Positions 56,930 through 64,000 of a DNA stretch of 64,000 nt are shown one piece after another. The stretch spans positions 62,001 through 126,000 of the forward strand of contig NZ_JAAOEO010000001.1 of the NCBI RefSeq assembly GCF_011393025.1, in the 5' to 3' direction. A model generated the notes under the pieces. The model saw nothing but the letters and a program-made list of their open reading frames with translations. It searched no databases and had not been told where the DNA came from. Every line of letters starts with the position of its first letter. Position 1 is the stretch's first letter. This DNA comes from Neobacillus terrae (lineage in GTDB: Bacteria; Bacillota; Bacilli; Bacillales; Cytobacillaceae). Position numbers and translations under genes: made by a program.

Positions 56930-58225
56930 ATGAAGACTAGGCTTTTAACATCACATTCTGGGAGTCTTGTGGGTACTGTTGCTATTCCAGGAGATAAATC
57001 TATTTCTCACCGTTCTGTGATGTTTGGGAGTATCTCCCAAGGCATCACAAAAGTAACTAACTTTTTGCTCGGGGATGATTGCTTAAGCACCATCTCGTGT
57101 TTTCGTAAATTGGGAGTAAAAATCGAAGAGCACGCATCAGGTGAACTAAGGATTTATGGCAGCGGATTTCAAGGACTCAATGAACCAAAAGAAGTTTTAA
57201 ATGTAGGCAATTCCGGAACGACCATAAGGCTTATGATGGGAATACTGGCTGGGAGAGACTTTTTTTCTGTACTTGAAGGAGATGAATCCATTGCCCGAAG
57301 GCCAATGACAAGAGTGGCGACTCCTTTAAGCAAGATGGGAGCAAAGATTGACTTCAGGAACGGAGGTTTCGCTCCCATCAGCGTTAGGGGTGGAGCTTTA
57401 AATTCTTTTGAATATAAACTCCCTGTTGCCAGCGCTCAGGTAAAATCAGCATTATTATTTGCGGGTCTCCAAGCCAAGGGAGAAACCGTTATTACAGAAC
57501 CTGAGGCAACAAGAGATCATACTGAACGCATGATTCGGCAATTTGGCGGAACGGTTGAAAAAGAAGGGAACAATATTAAAGTTAGGGGTGGCCAAAACCT
57601 ACAAGGTACCTCAGTTCGGGTTCCAGGCGATATTTCCTCTGCTGCTTTCTTTCTAGTAGCAGGAGCAATATCAGAAGGAAGTTCCATTACTCTCGAAAAC
57701 GTGGGCTTGAATCCTACGCGATCTGGAATTGTTGATGTCCTAAATGAAATGGGTGCGGATTTGCAAATCCTTTCACAGGACCTTGATGCGGCTGAACCAG
57801 CAGGAACTCTGTTAATACGTTCTTCCAGGCTGAAAGGAACCACTGTAGGCGGAGAAATGATTCCCCGGCTAATTGACGAAATCCCCATCATTGCCCTTCT
57901 AGCAACCCAGGCAGATGGTGTAACGGTTATTAAAGATGCGGGTGAACTTAAAGTAAAAGAAACTAACAGGATAGATACTGTGGTTGGGGAATTAAAGAAG
58001 ATGGGTGCAAACATTGAAGCAACAGACGATGGAATGATCATTCAGGGGCCAACAGCCTTACAGGGAGCATGTGTATCCAGCCATGGAGACCATAGAATTG
58101 GCATGATGCTTGCTGTTGCTTCTTTAATTTCTGAGGGAGAAACAATATTGGAGAACCCGGAGGCTATCTCGGTATCCTACCCGAAATTTTTTGAAGACCT
58201 TGATAACCTAAAAAAAATAAAATAA
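56930..58225 (+). CDS. aroA: 5-enolpyruvylshikimate-3-phosphate synthase (AroE in B. subtilis)
   Basis: 431-aa enzyme, penultimate step to chorismate. Motifs [35 protein letters not shown] and [14 protein letters not shown] are intact. ATG behind AAGGAGAT. Last gene of the aro-his-tyr run; no clear terminator until 58518. Confidence 0.97.
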   Translation: MKTRLLTSHSGSLVGTVAIPGDKSISHRSVMFGSISQGITKVTNFLLGDDCLSTISCFRKLGVKIEEHASGELRIYGSGFQGLNEPKEVLNVGNSGTTIRLMMGILAGRDFFSVLEGDESIARRPMTRVATPLSKMGAKIDFRNGGFAPISVRGGALNSFEYKLPVASAQVKSALLFAGLQAKGETVITEPEATRDHTERMIRQFGGTVEKEGNNIKVRGGQNLQGTSVRVPGDISSAAFFLVAGAISEGSSITLENVGLNPTRSGIVDVLNEMGADLQILSQDLDAAEPAGTLLIRSSRLKGTTVGGEMIPRLIDEIPIIALLATQADGVTVIKDAGELKVKETNRIDTVVGELKKMGANIEATDDGMIIQGPTALQGACVSSHGDHRIGMMLAVASLISEGETILENPEAISVSYPKFFEDLDNLKKIK

Positions 58226-58249
58226 CTTACTAGGGCTGTTGACAATTCA

Positions 58250-58513
58250 AGATTCAGCAGACTGAAGAGCAAGTTGCCACGTACATCGTATTGGTTTATT
58301 CCGCCACTCTGCAAAGGGCTGCCGTGGCCGAATAAATAGCAGGAAGTATGGACGCCATCTCCAGTATTGCTGATGAATCTGCCTCTGCGAGCTACATGGT
58401 GTCCAGCTGTGCGCAGAACCGCTACCGAGTATGGAGGAAATCACAGCCTCTGCGATATCCCTAACCAATATGGCAGCAGAACTCTAGGGACTAGTAGGGA
58501 AGTTTAGACTATA
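58250..58513 (+). pseudogene. Relic of a methyl-accepting chemotaxis receptor C-terminus
   Basis: Three frames join into the end of a chemoreceptor. The first segment reads QTEEQVATYIVLV ... RAAVAE then stop. The next reads IAGSMDAISSIADESASAS. After a frameshift near 58425 the third reads SMEEITASAISLTNMAAEL, then a TAG in place of Gln, GLVGKFRL and stop at 58513. This is the C-terminal helix pattern of Bacillus receptors. At least one frameshift and two nonsense codons; only about 88 codons remain of over 550. Confidence 0.8.
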
Positions 58514-58517
58514 GGAA

Positions 58518-58547
58518 AGAAGGCTGGGGATAGCCTTCTTTTTTACA
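58518..58547 (+). terminator. Terminator of the vanished chemoreceptor gene
   Basis: GAAGGCT / AGCCTTC perfect stem, GGGGAT loop, then TTTTTT, five bases after the relic stop. It may now end the aroA transcript. Confidence 0.85.
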
Positions 58548-58618
58548 ATAGGAACCCTGCTTGAGAAGGGCTCTGTGAAAAAAAAGAACTTTTCGGTAAG
58601 AAATAATTTTCGAAGAAA

Positions 58619-58836
58619 ATGAAGATTTTTTAATAGAAACAAAGAAATCTTGAAAGAAATGAAGCACTTTTTAAAAGAATTGAAGAATGCTGTTAAAGAA
58701 ATGCACGATTCTCTAAAAGAAATGCACGAATCTTAGTAATGAATGCACGATTTCTTTTGGGTAATGCACGATTTCAAGGAAGTAATGCACGTTTACGAAA
58801 AAGAATTGCCTGCTTAAGTTCCTAAATGCACGCTCC
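58619..58836 (+). repeat. Direct-repeat array with 21-bp period
   Basis: Units of the form ATGCACGATTTNTTNAAAGAA start at 58701, 58722, 58743, 58764 and 58785, exactly 21 bases apart. A 20-base unit separates these from ATGCACG at 58826. More diverged units start at 58638, 58659 (ATGAAGCAC) and 58680. No family of intergenic repeat could be named. Confidence 0.8.
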
Positions 58837-59015
58837 AATTGGCAATTGGACTAAATTCAACGTTCATGCATCTCGAAGAGCACCGAGGCCCTAATTCATA
58901 AAATGAAAAGAACTGACCGATGGGGGTTGGTTTATTTTTTTAGATAACTTTCAGTTGGCATAATTGAACAAGTTCTAAAATAGCCTGTCTTATGAGGGTT
59001 AAAGGAGGGTTCATT

Positions 59016-59915
59016 GTGCCTTATATTATTGAAAATGCAATTATTCGTAAAGAAAATCGGATGGTTGAAAATACGCTGATGGTAAATGGAAGCCGTATTG
59101 TATCTCTTTTTCAATCTGGACAAAAATCTGCCTTAATGAAAATGGACGCGCGGCCATATGTAATGACTCCAACGTTTGCTGTGCTTGACACAGGCTTTGC
59201 TGAAACTGAATCTTATATGGCATTTAAGAATTATTTCATCGATCATTTCATATCAAAAGGCTGTACGATTCTTCTAACATATGTTAAAGTTACCTCCGAA
59301 AAAGAGATAGACGTAAAACTTAAACTTCAAAAGAGCCTTTTGATAAACTCCCCGATAGATTATGTGATTGGTATCCGAATACCCATTAAACAGCTAACGG
59401 CTGCAATAATAAGAAAGTGTAAGAAGGATAAGCTCCCAGCCATTTTTATTGAAATAGGAGAAAAGGAGGAACTGGACAAGGTTCCATGGGGATGGATAAG
59501 AGAGGCTTTGTTTCCATATAATTGCCCACTCATTCCTGTACTAGATAAGGTTTCACCTAAAAAACGATCCTCCATCCTTTCAGAATGGCAAGATAAGATG
59601 AAAATAGAAAGAATTCCATCCCTCGCTGAAGAAATCTGTGATAAAATTCCGCTATCCCTTTCCGTTTTAAATAAAATTGGTTTATTGCCTGAAAGGGCAG
59701 GGCTCCTGCACGGCGGCGAATTAAGCTATAATTTGTATGATAAGAATGAAATAATCCTGAATGTTGATACAAAAGATTTATTTCTTTATCATAAAGAAAG
59801 GCTGCTTGTAACGGTTCATAAAGGCAAGGTTGTCATGGCGGGCAAGGATGTTTTATATAAACCCGGTTATGGCGAACATATTAATGTTACTACGCCTTCC
59901 TATTTTTCATATTAA
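59016..59915 (+). CDS. Unrecognised protein, possibly degenerate amidohydrolase-like
   Basis: 299 aa. The N-terminus (PYIIENAIIRKENRMVENTLMVNGSRIVSLF) has the β-strand pattern that opens amidohydrolase/dihydroorotase proteins, and the C-terminus ends in a similar β-rich stretch (KDLFLYHKERLLVTVHKGKVVMAG). The metal-binding HxH and following histidines are absent, so no hydrolase activity can be claimed. The start is GTG 59016, six bases after AAAGGAGGG; the ATG at 58992 lacks a ribosome site. ypiA starts 26 bases later, suggesting joint transcription. Confidence 0.65.
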   Translation: MPYIIENAIIRKENRMVENTLMVNGSRIVSLFQSGQKSALMKMDARPYVMTPTFAVLDTGFAETESYMAFKNYFIDHFISKGCTILLTYVKVTSEKEIDVKLKLQKSLLINSPIDYVIGIRIPIKQLTAAIIRKCKKDKLPAIFIEIGEKEELDKVPWGWIREALFPYNCPLIPVLDKVSPKKRSSILSEWQDKMKIERIPSLAEEICDKIPLSLSVLNKIGLLPERAGLLHGGELSYNLYDKNEIILNVDTKDLFLYHKERLLVTVHKGKVVMAGKDVLYKPGYGEHINVTTPSYFSY

Positions 59916-59941
59916 TATAGTTGATTGAGAGGATTTATAAA

Positions 59942-61201
59942 ATGGATAAAGTAGAAAGAATCATCCAGCTTCTAGAACAAGGCGATCATGAAACTGCCAT
60001 GAAAGAATATAAAAAGCTATTAAAAAACGGTACTGCTGAAGAAAAATATGATTTGGCAGAGGAATTTTTTCAATACGGGTTTCTAAATGAAGCAAAAGCG
60101 CTAATTGAAGATCTTTTGAAAGGTTTTCCCGAGGAAGGCGAACTTCTAGTTTTGCTGGCTGATATTCAGATTGAAGCAGGCAATGAAGAAGAGGCACTTC
60201 TCGTACTGGAGCGTATTTCCCAAAGTGACCCATCCTACCCCCAGGCACTTCTCCTAATGGCTGACCTATATCAGCTGCAGGGACTTTATGAGGTTAGTGA
60301 ACGGAAACTTTTAAACGCAAAGGAAATTCTTCCAGGTGAAGTTATAATCGATTTTGCTCTTGGAGAGTTATTCAAGGAACAGGGAGAAGTAGCAAAGGCA
60401 ATAGAGGCTTATAAAAAGGTTCTGTTGGAGCAAAATGAAGTAGCAGGGGTAGATGTTAACCAAAGAATAGCAGATATCCTAAGCTTATCTGGAGCTTTTG
60501 AAGAAGCTCTCCCCTATTATGAAAAAGCCTTAGAAGATAAGCTTGAAATAAACACACTTTTCGGGTTTGCTTTTACTGCTCTGCAGGCAGGCTATTATAG
60601 GATTGCAATCGAGAAATTCAATGAGTTGAAGGAGCTGGATCCGGAATACCATTCTCTGTACCTTCACCTGGCTAAGGCTTATGAGAATGAAGAAGAGCTG
60701 GAAAAAAGCCTTGATACAATCAAAGAAGGCATTAAACAGGACGAGTTTAGTAAGGAATTATATTTTTATGGCGGTAAAATATTGCTTAAGCTTGCCAGAG
60801 AAGAGGAAGCAGAAAATTTATTAAGAGAAGCAATTGCTCTTGACCCCGGCTATACAGAAGCCATTCTAACACTTAATAAACTATTTCTTCATGAAGAAAG
60901 ATTTGAAGATGTACTGGACCTGATTAAGGAAACAGAGGTCGAGGAAGCGGAAGAGCCGCAGATGATATGGGATGCGGCAGTAGCTTATCACCGAATTGAA
61001 GAATTTTCACATGCATTAAACAAATATGAGTCTGCATATACTTTTCTAAAGAATAATGAAACTTTTCTTCAAGATTACGGATATTTTTTATTAGAGGAAG
61101 GAAAAAACACCAAAGCCGCCGAAATTTTTAAACAGCTGCTAAAAATTGATCCAACTAACGGGGAGTACCTCGAAATACTTGAACGCCTGACTGAAATGTA
61201 A
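59942..61201 (+). CDS. ypiA: YpiA, tetratricopeptide-repeat protein
   Basis: 419-aa, strongly acidic protein built from about ten TPR units (for example residues 32-65, 66-100, 135-168, 270-303), a scaffold for protein contacts. No membrane or signal segment, so cytoplasmic. It corresponds to B. subtilis ypiA, next to ypiB. The start is ATG 59942 behind GAGAGG. Confidence 0.88.
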   Translation: MDKVERIIQLLEQGDHETAMKEYKKLLKNGTAEEKYDLAEEFFQYGFLNEAKALIEDLLKGFPEEGELLVLLADIQIEAGNEEEALLVLERISQSDPSYPQALLLMADLYQLQGLYEVSERKLLNAKEILPGEVIIDFALGELFKEQGEVAKAIEAYKKVLLEQNEVAGVDVNQRIADILSLSGAFEEALPYYEKALEDKLEINTLFGFAFTALQAGYYRIAIEKFNELKELDPEYHSLYLHLAKAYENEEELEKSLDTIKEGIKQDEFSKELYFYGGKILLKLAREEEAENLLREAIALDPGYTEAILTLNKLFLHEERFEDVLDLIKETEVEEAEEPQMIWDAAVAYHRIEEFSHALNKYESAYTFLKNNETFLQDYGYFLLEEGKNTKAAEIFKQLLKIDPTNGEYLEILERLTEM

Positions 61202-61243
61202 ACGGGATGTAAGAAAAAAGAAACGCAGAGGAGGGAATCTATA

Positions 61244-61810
61244 ATGGCAACCCCTGTTTCTGTCAACGAGAAAAAGGATTTTATACGTTGGTTTTTAAAC
61301 CATTATCAGCTAAAGAGAAGAGAATGTGTGTGGATATTAAACTATTTAATGAGCCACGATCAATTAATGGAGAGAGTCCATTTTGTAGAACACGCGCAGT
61401 ATTGTCCCAAAGGGCTGATCATGTCCACCCATTGCGTTGACAAAGTTCCATTTCGTTTTTATAAAGAAAACGTGATGACCACCGACGCGGAAAAATCTTT
61501 TCATGATATTCGCCTTAATCGGGAGGAAGAAATTTACATCCAACTTAATTTTCATGCTTCAAATAAGATTCACCAGTATGCCGCAGTTCTAGAGGAAAAC
61601 CCATTCATCCCTGCCCATTTGCAGGAAAACGAGAAGGACGGCGAGTTTGCCGAACAATTTTTAAACAGCAGCATCGAAAGGTTTCAGCGGGAAAAACTTC
61701 TTCATTTAATTGATGAAGCTCTCGACAAGCAGGATAAAGAGATGTTCCGTTTGTTAACGGAACAATTAAATAGCATCAGAGGCCACGTCAGTAATGGGAG
61801 CTTGCTTTAG
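61244..61810 (+). CDS. reoY: YpiB/ReoY, UPF0302 family
   Basis: 188-aa protein of the UPF0302 family. Its Listeria homologue ReoY takes part in ClpCP-dependent degradation of MurA and so controls peptidoglycan synthesis; the same role here is inferred. Recognisable by [20 protein letters not shown] near the N-terminus. The ATG is preceded by GAGGAGGGA. The window also carries a ClpC adaptor (ypbH). Confidence 0.9.
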   Translation: MATPVSVNEKKDFIRWFLNHYQLKRRECVWILNYLMSHDQLMERVHFVEHAQYCPKGLIMSTHCVDKVPFRFYKENVMTTDAEKSFHDIRLNREEEIYIQLNFHASNKIHQYAAVLEENPFIPAHLQENEKDGEFAEQFLNSSIERFQREKLLHLIDEALDKQDKEMFRLLTEQLNSIRGHVSNGSLL

Positions 61811-61826
61811 GGCAGGCTTTTTGTTT
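61799..61826 (+). terminator. Terminator overlapping the reoY stop
   Basis: AGCTTGC / GCAGGCT stem with one mismatch and TTTTTG. The 5' arm lies within the last codons. Confidence 0.65.
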
Positions 61827-61839
61827 TGGAAAAAAAGTT

Positions 61840-61910
61840 CCTGTCCTTAACAGACAAACTCATGCTCCCCTAAAAAGATTTGTCCTTGAACAGGGACAAA
61901 ACATCCTACA
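61840..61910. repeat. Repeated palindromic motif in the reoY-ypiF gap
   Basis: CCTGTCCTTAACAGACAAA (about 61842) and TTTGTCCTTGAACAGGGACA (about 61881) are two versions of one motif; the second is a palindrome TTTGTCC / GGGACAAA. The rest of the 346-base gap holds no gene. Confidence 0.45.
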
Positions 61911-62156
61911 CCACTATAAGGATTTACCTCTATGACTTTCGAGTTGCCAAACTCAGTCAGATGCACGAGTGAGGAGGCTCGACGGGTTCGTCCTTGGAAA
62001 GGGTGCTGATTCCCTGTCTTTTTTGTGAAATATTAATAGGGAAAGGAAGCAAAGCCAAATTGAGAGAGAAGTTATCTCATCTAATATAGTAATTTTTTGT
62101 GGTTTTTTTCTTTCATGGTAAGATAAAAGAAAGTTTAAAATGCTGGAGTGAGGAAA

Positions 62157-62621
62157 ATGAAATGGATTCCCAATGATATTGAAATGTACATAAATGCAAA
62201 GGAGTTTGTTGATACTGCAGTGGTCGCTCTGCATCCGGTCTCATTCGGAGATGAGATGAAGCAATCTGCATCTATGCACGATTTTATCACCTTGCTGACA
62301 AATCAATTAGAGAGGCAATTTACAGGCAGAATGGTTCTTTTTCCTGCTTATTCATATCTTAAAAAAGGAAGAATGGACAAGCCGCTTGAAGAACTGCTTG
62401 AATGGGAGAGAAGTTTAAAAGAAAACGAGTTTAAACATATATTTTATATAACCTCTGACAGTGATTGGAGGATGCAAGAATCATCTCTTACAGGGGCTTT
62501 ATTATGGATGCCGCTGCTCCCTCTTGAAAGCATGGATGAATCACAAAAGGTCTCATTGATTGGAAGCCAGGTAAAGCAGCTGCAGAATTTATTCACCCAG
62601 AAATGGAGAGAAAATCAGTAA
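62157..62621 (+). CDS. ypiF: YpiF, DUF2487 family
   Basis: 154-aa cytoplasmic protein, no membrane segment. It matches YpiF in size and position, immediately before qcrA; function unknown, though its conserved link with the qcr operon suggests a role in its assembly or control (inference). The start is ATG 62157 behind GGAGTGAGGA. Confidence 0.82.
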   Translation: MKWIPNDIEMYINAKEFVDTAVVALHPVSFGDEMKQSASMHDFITLLTNQLERQFTGRMVLFPAYSYLKKGRMDKPLEELLEWERSLKENEFKHIFYITSDSDWRMQESSLTGALLWMPLLPLESMDESQKVSLIGSQVKQLQNLFTQKWRENQ

Positions 62622-62760
62622 ACTATATTTTGAAGGGACAATGCTATACTATTATATTGACCTTGCTTAAAGATTGATATATCATGAGTATGTCCTAGTT
62701 TTATATGTGTATAATTTATGTCCGATGGACTTCACTTCGTCAATAGAGGGGGGATAAAGC

Positions 62761-63267
62761 ATGAGCAAGCATCGAGTTTCTAGACGCCAATTTTTGAGTT
62801 ATACTCTGACTGGTGTAGGCGGTTTCATGGCTGCAGGTATGTTAATGCCTATGGTTCGATTCGCTGTTGATCCAGTTTTACGGGCTGAAGAATCCGGAAG
62901 TTTCACACCGACAAAGCAAAAAGTAGATGAATTGACATCAAAACCTGTACGCGTCGACTTTACCTTCAAGCAAAAAGATGCATGGTATGAGTCGGAAGTA
63001 ACAAGCACTGCATGGGTTTACAAGGATGACAATGGGAAAATTATGGCCCTATCGCCTGTTTGTAAACACCTTGGATGTACTGTTGGCTGGAATACGAGCA
63101 AGGAGCACCCGAACCAATTTTTCTGCCCTTGCCATTATGGCCGTTATGAAAAGGACGGTACCAACATTCCTGGTACACCACCATTAGCACCACTTGATGA
63201 GTATCCGTACAAGGAAAAAGGCGGCTACCTGTATTTAGGTCAGGCTAAACCACGGAAGGAGGCGTAA
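62761..63267 (+). CDS. qcrA: QcrA, Rieske iron-sulfur subunit of menaquinol:cytochrome c reductase
   Basis: 168-aa Rieske protein. [2Fe-2S] ligands Cys101/His103 (CKHLGC) and Cys122/His125 (CPCH), with Cys106 and Cys124 available for the stabilising disulfide. The N-terminal twin-arginine-like SRRQFLSY precedes the membrane anchor (about 13-33), in line with Tat export of B. subtilis QcrA. The ATG is preceded by GAGGGGGG. First gene of qcrABC. Confidence 0.97.
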   Translation: MSKHRVSRRQFLSYTLTGVGGFMAAGMLMPMVRFAVDPVLRAEESGSFTPTKQKVDELTSKPVRVDFTFKQKDAWYESEVTSTAWVYKDDNGKIMALSPVCKHLGCTVGWNTSKEHPNQFFCPCHYGRYEKDGTNIPGTPPLAPLDEYPYKEKGGYLYLGQAKPRKEA

Positions 63268-63270
63268 TCG

Positions 63271-63945
63271 TTGTTAAACAAAATTTACGACTGGGTAGAT
63301 GAACGTTTGGATATTACGCCTTTGTGGCGCGACATCGCAGACCATGAGGTACCGGAGCATGTTAACCCGGCACACCATTTTTCTGCGTTTGTATACTGCT
63401 TCGGCGGTTTGACGTTCTTTGTAACTGTAATTCAAATTCTTTCCGGCATGTTCCTCACTATGTATTATGTACCGGATATTAAAAACGCCTGGCAGTCTGT
63501 CTATTACCTGCAAAATCAGGTAGCATTCGGACAGATCGTTCGCGGCATGCACCACTGGGGTGCAAGTTTAGTTTTGGTAATGATGTTTTTACATACATTA
63601 CGCGTATTTTTCCAGGGAGCATATAAAAAACCTCGTGAGCTGAACTGGATTGTCGGAGTACTTATTTTCTTCGTCATGATGGGTCTTGGTTTCACTGGTT
63701 ACTTATTACCTTGGGATATGAAAGCGTTATTTGCGACAAAAGTAGGTCTTCAAATTGCTGAAGCTACTCCGTTTATCGGCTCATATGTGAAAGTCCTGCT
63801 TGCCGGCCATGAACATATTGTCGGAGCGCAAACATTAACCCGTTTCTTTGCAATCCATGTATTCTTCCTCCCAGGAGTATTGCTTGGCCTGATGGGAGCA
63901 CACTTCTTGATGATTCGCAAACAGGGTATTTCAGGACCACTATAA
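63271..63945 (+). CDS. qcrB: QcrB, cytochrome b6-type subunit
   Basis: 224-aa membrane protein with four helices and paired haem-binding histidines (HHWGA, HTLRV and two in the last helices). Cys43 (VYCFGG) corresponds to the residue that binds haem covalently in B. subtilis QcrB. It takes electrons from menaquinol and passes them through QcrA and QcrC. TTG start behind AAGGAGGCG, three bases after qcrA. Confidence 0.97.
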   Translation: MLNKIYDWVDERLDITPLWRDIADHEVPEHVNPAHHFSAFVYCFGGLTFFVTVIQILSGMFLTMYYVPDIKNAWQSVYYLQNQVAFGQIVRGMHHWGASLVLVMMFLHTLRVFFQGAYKKPRELNWIVGVLIFFVMMGLGFTGYLLPWDMKALFATKVGLQIAEATPFIGSYVKVLLAGHEHIVGAQTLTRFFAIHVFFLPGVLLGLMGAHFLMIRKQGISGPL

Positions 63946-63990
63946 AATATGGCGATATAGATAGACGGATGTTTATCTATACATAAAAAG

Positions 63991-64000
63991 GAGGGAGATT
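63991..64000 (+). promoter_or_regulatory. Ribosome site of the next gene (expected qcrC)
   Basis: GGAGGGAG close to the window edge, 45 bases after qcrB; the coding sequence itself lies outside. Confidence 0.6.

Noticed and set aside
58619-58836. CRISPR array
   Set aside because: Units of 21 bases follow each other with no unique spacers, and no cas genes are near.

Overview
The window comes from the chromosome of a low-GC, endospore-forming Bacillaceae species (Bacillus in the broad sense). The gene order follows the Bacillus subtilis segment resBCDE - sigX/rsiX - fmnP - fer - ypb genes - gudB - ypdA - prsW - sleB/ypeB - ypf genes - cmk - fni - der/gpsA - spoIVA - hbs - folE/mtrB - menG/hep genes - ndk - cheR - aro/his/tyr - ypi genes - qcrAB almost gene for gene. 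Sporulation genes (cotJABC, sleB, ypeB, spoIVA), bacillithiol reductase, TRAP and the menaquinone genes all fit that assignment. No tRNA, rRNA or CRISPR array was seen. The sequence is cut inside resB on the left and just before the expected qcrC on the right.

Layout. 1-5.1 kb: cytochrome c biogenesis (resB, resC) and the ResDE redox two-component system. 5.1-11.2 kb: an accessory block, absent between resE and sigX in B. subtilis. It starts with a decayed IS4-type element and ends with a 202-bp internally deleted copy of the same element in the same orientation. Between them lie an OsmC-like peroxidase, a QorB-like NAD(P)-binding protein divergent from an Rrf2 regulator, and a formamidase/acetamidase. 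11.2-24 kb: sigX-rsiX behind a SigX-type promoter, a LysM/M23 endopeptidase, an FMN riboswitch and riboflavin transporter, ferredoxin, ypbB-recQ-ypbD-ypbE, the cotJ operon, a CBS protein and a phosphoesterase. 24-34 kb: a CarH/LitR-type B12 photoreceptor regulator, a MecA paralogue, glutamate dehydrogenase, bacillithiol disulfide reductase, asparaginase, PrsW, the germination pair sleB-ypeB, and the PilZ protein YpfA. 34-45 kb: cmk, plsC, the S1 protein YpfD, fni, ypzI, yphA, der, gpsA, yphE, yphF, spoIVA. 45-51.8 kb: hbs, folE, mtrB, hepS-menG-hepT, ndk, cheR. 51.9-58.2 kb: aroC-aroB-aroH-hisC-tyrA-aroA, without the trp operon that B. subtilis carries between aroH and hisC. 58.2-64 kb: a chemotaxis-receptor relic, a 21-bp repeat array, an unrecognised gene, ypiA, reoY (ypiB), ypiF and the start of the menaquinol:cytochrome c reductase operon.

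How the genes relate. Respiration runs through the window: cytochrome c maturation (ResBC), its regulator (ResDE), menaquinone side chain and ring methylation (HepST, MenG) and the menaquinol-cytochrome c reductase (QcrAB). The shikimate-to-tyrosine genes form one run. Envelope and stress regulation is represented by SigX/RsiX and PrsW. The main surprises lie between the genes: dispersed repeats in long intergenic gaps (two of which widen gaps that are tight in B. subtilis, such as folE-mtrB), gene relics, and the 21-bp-period array.
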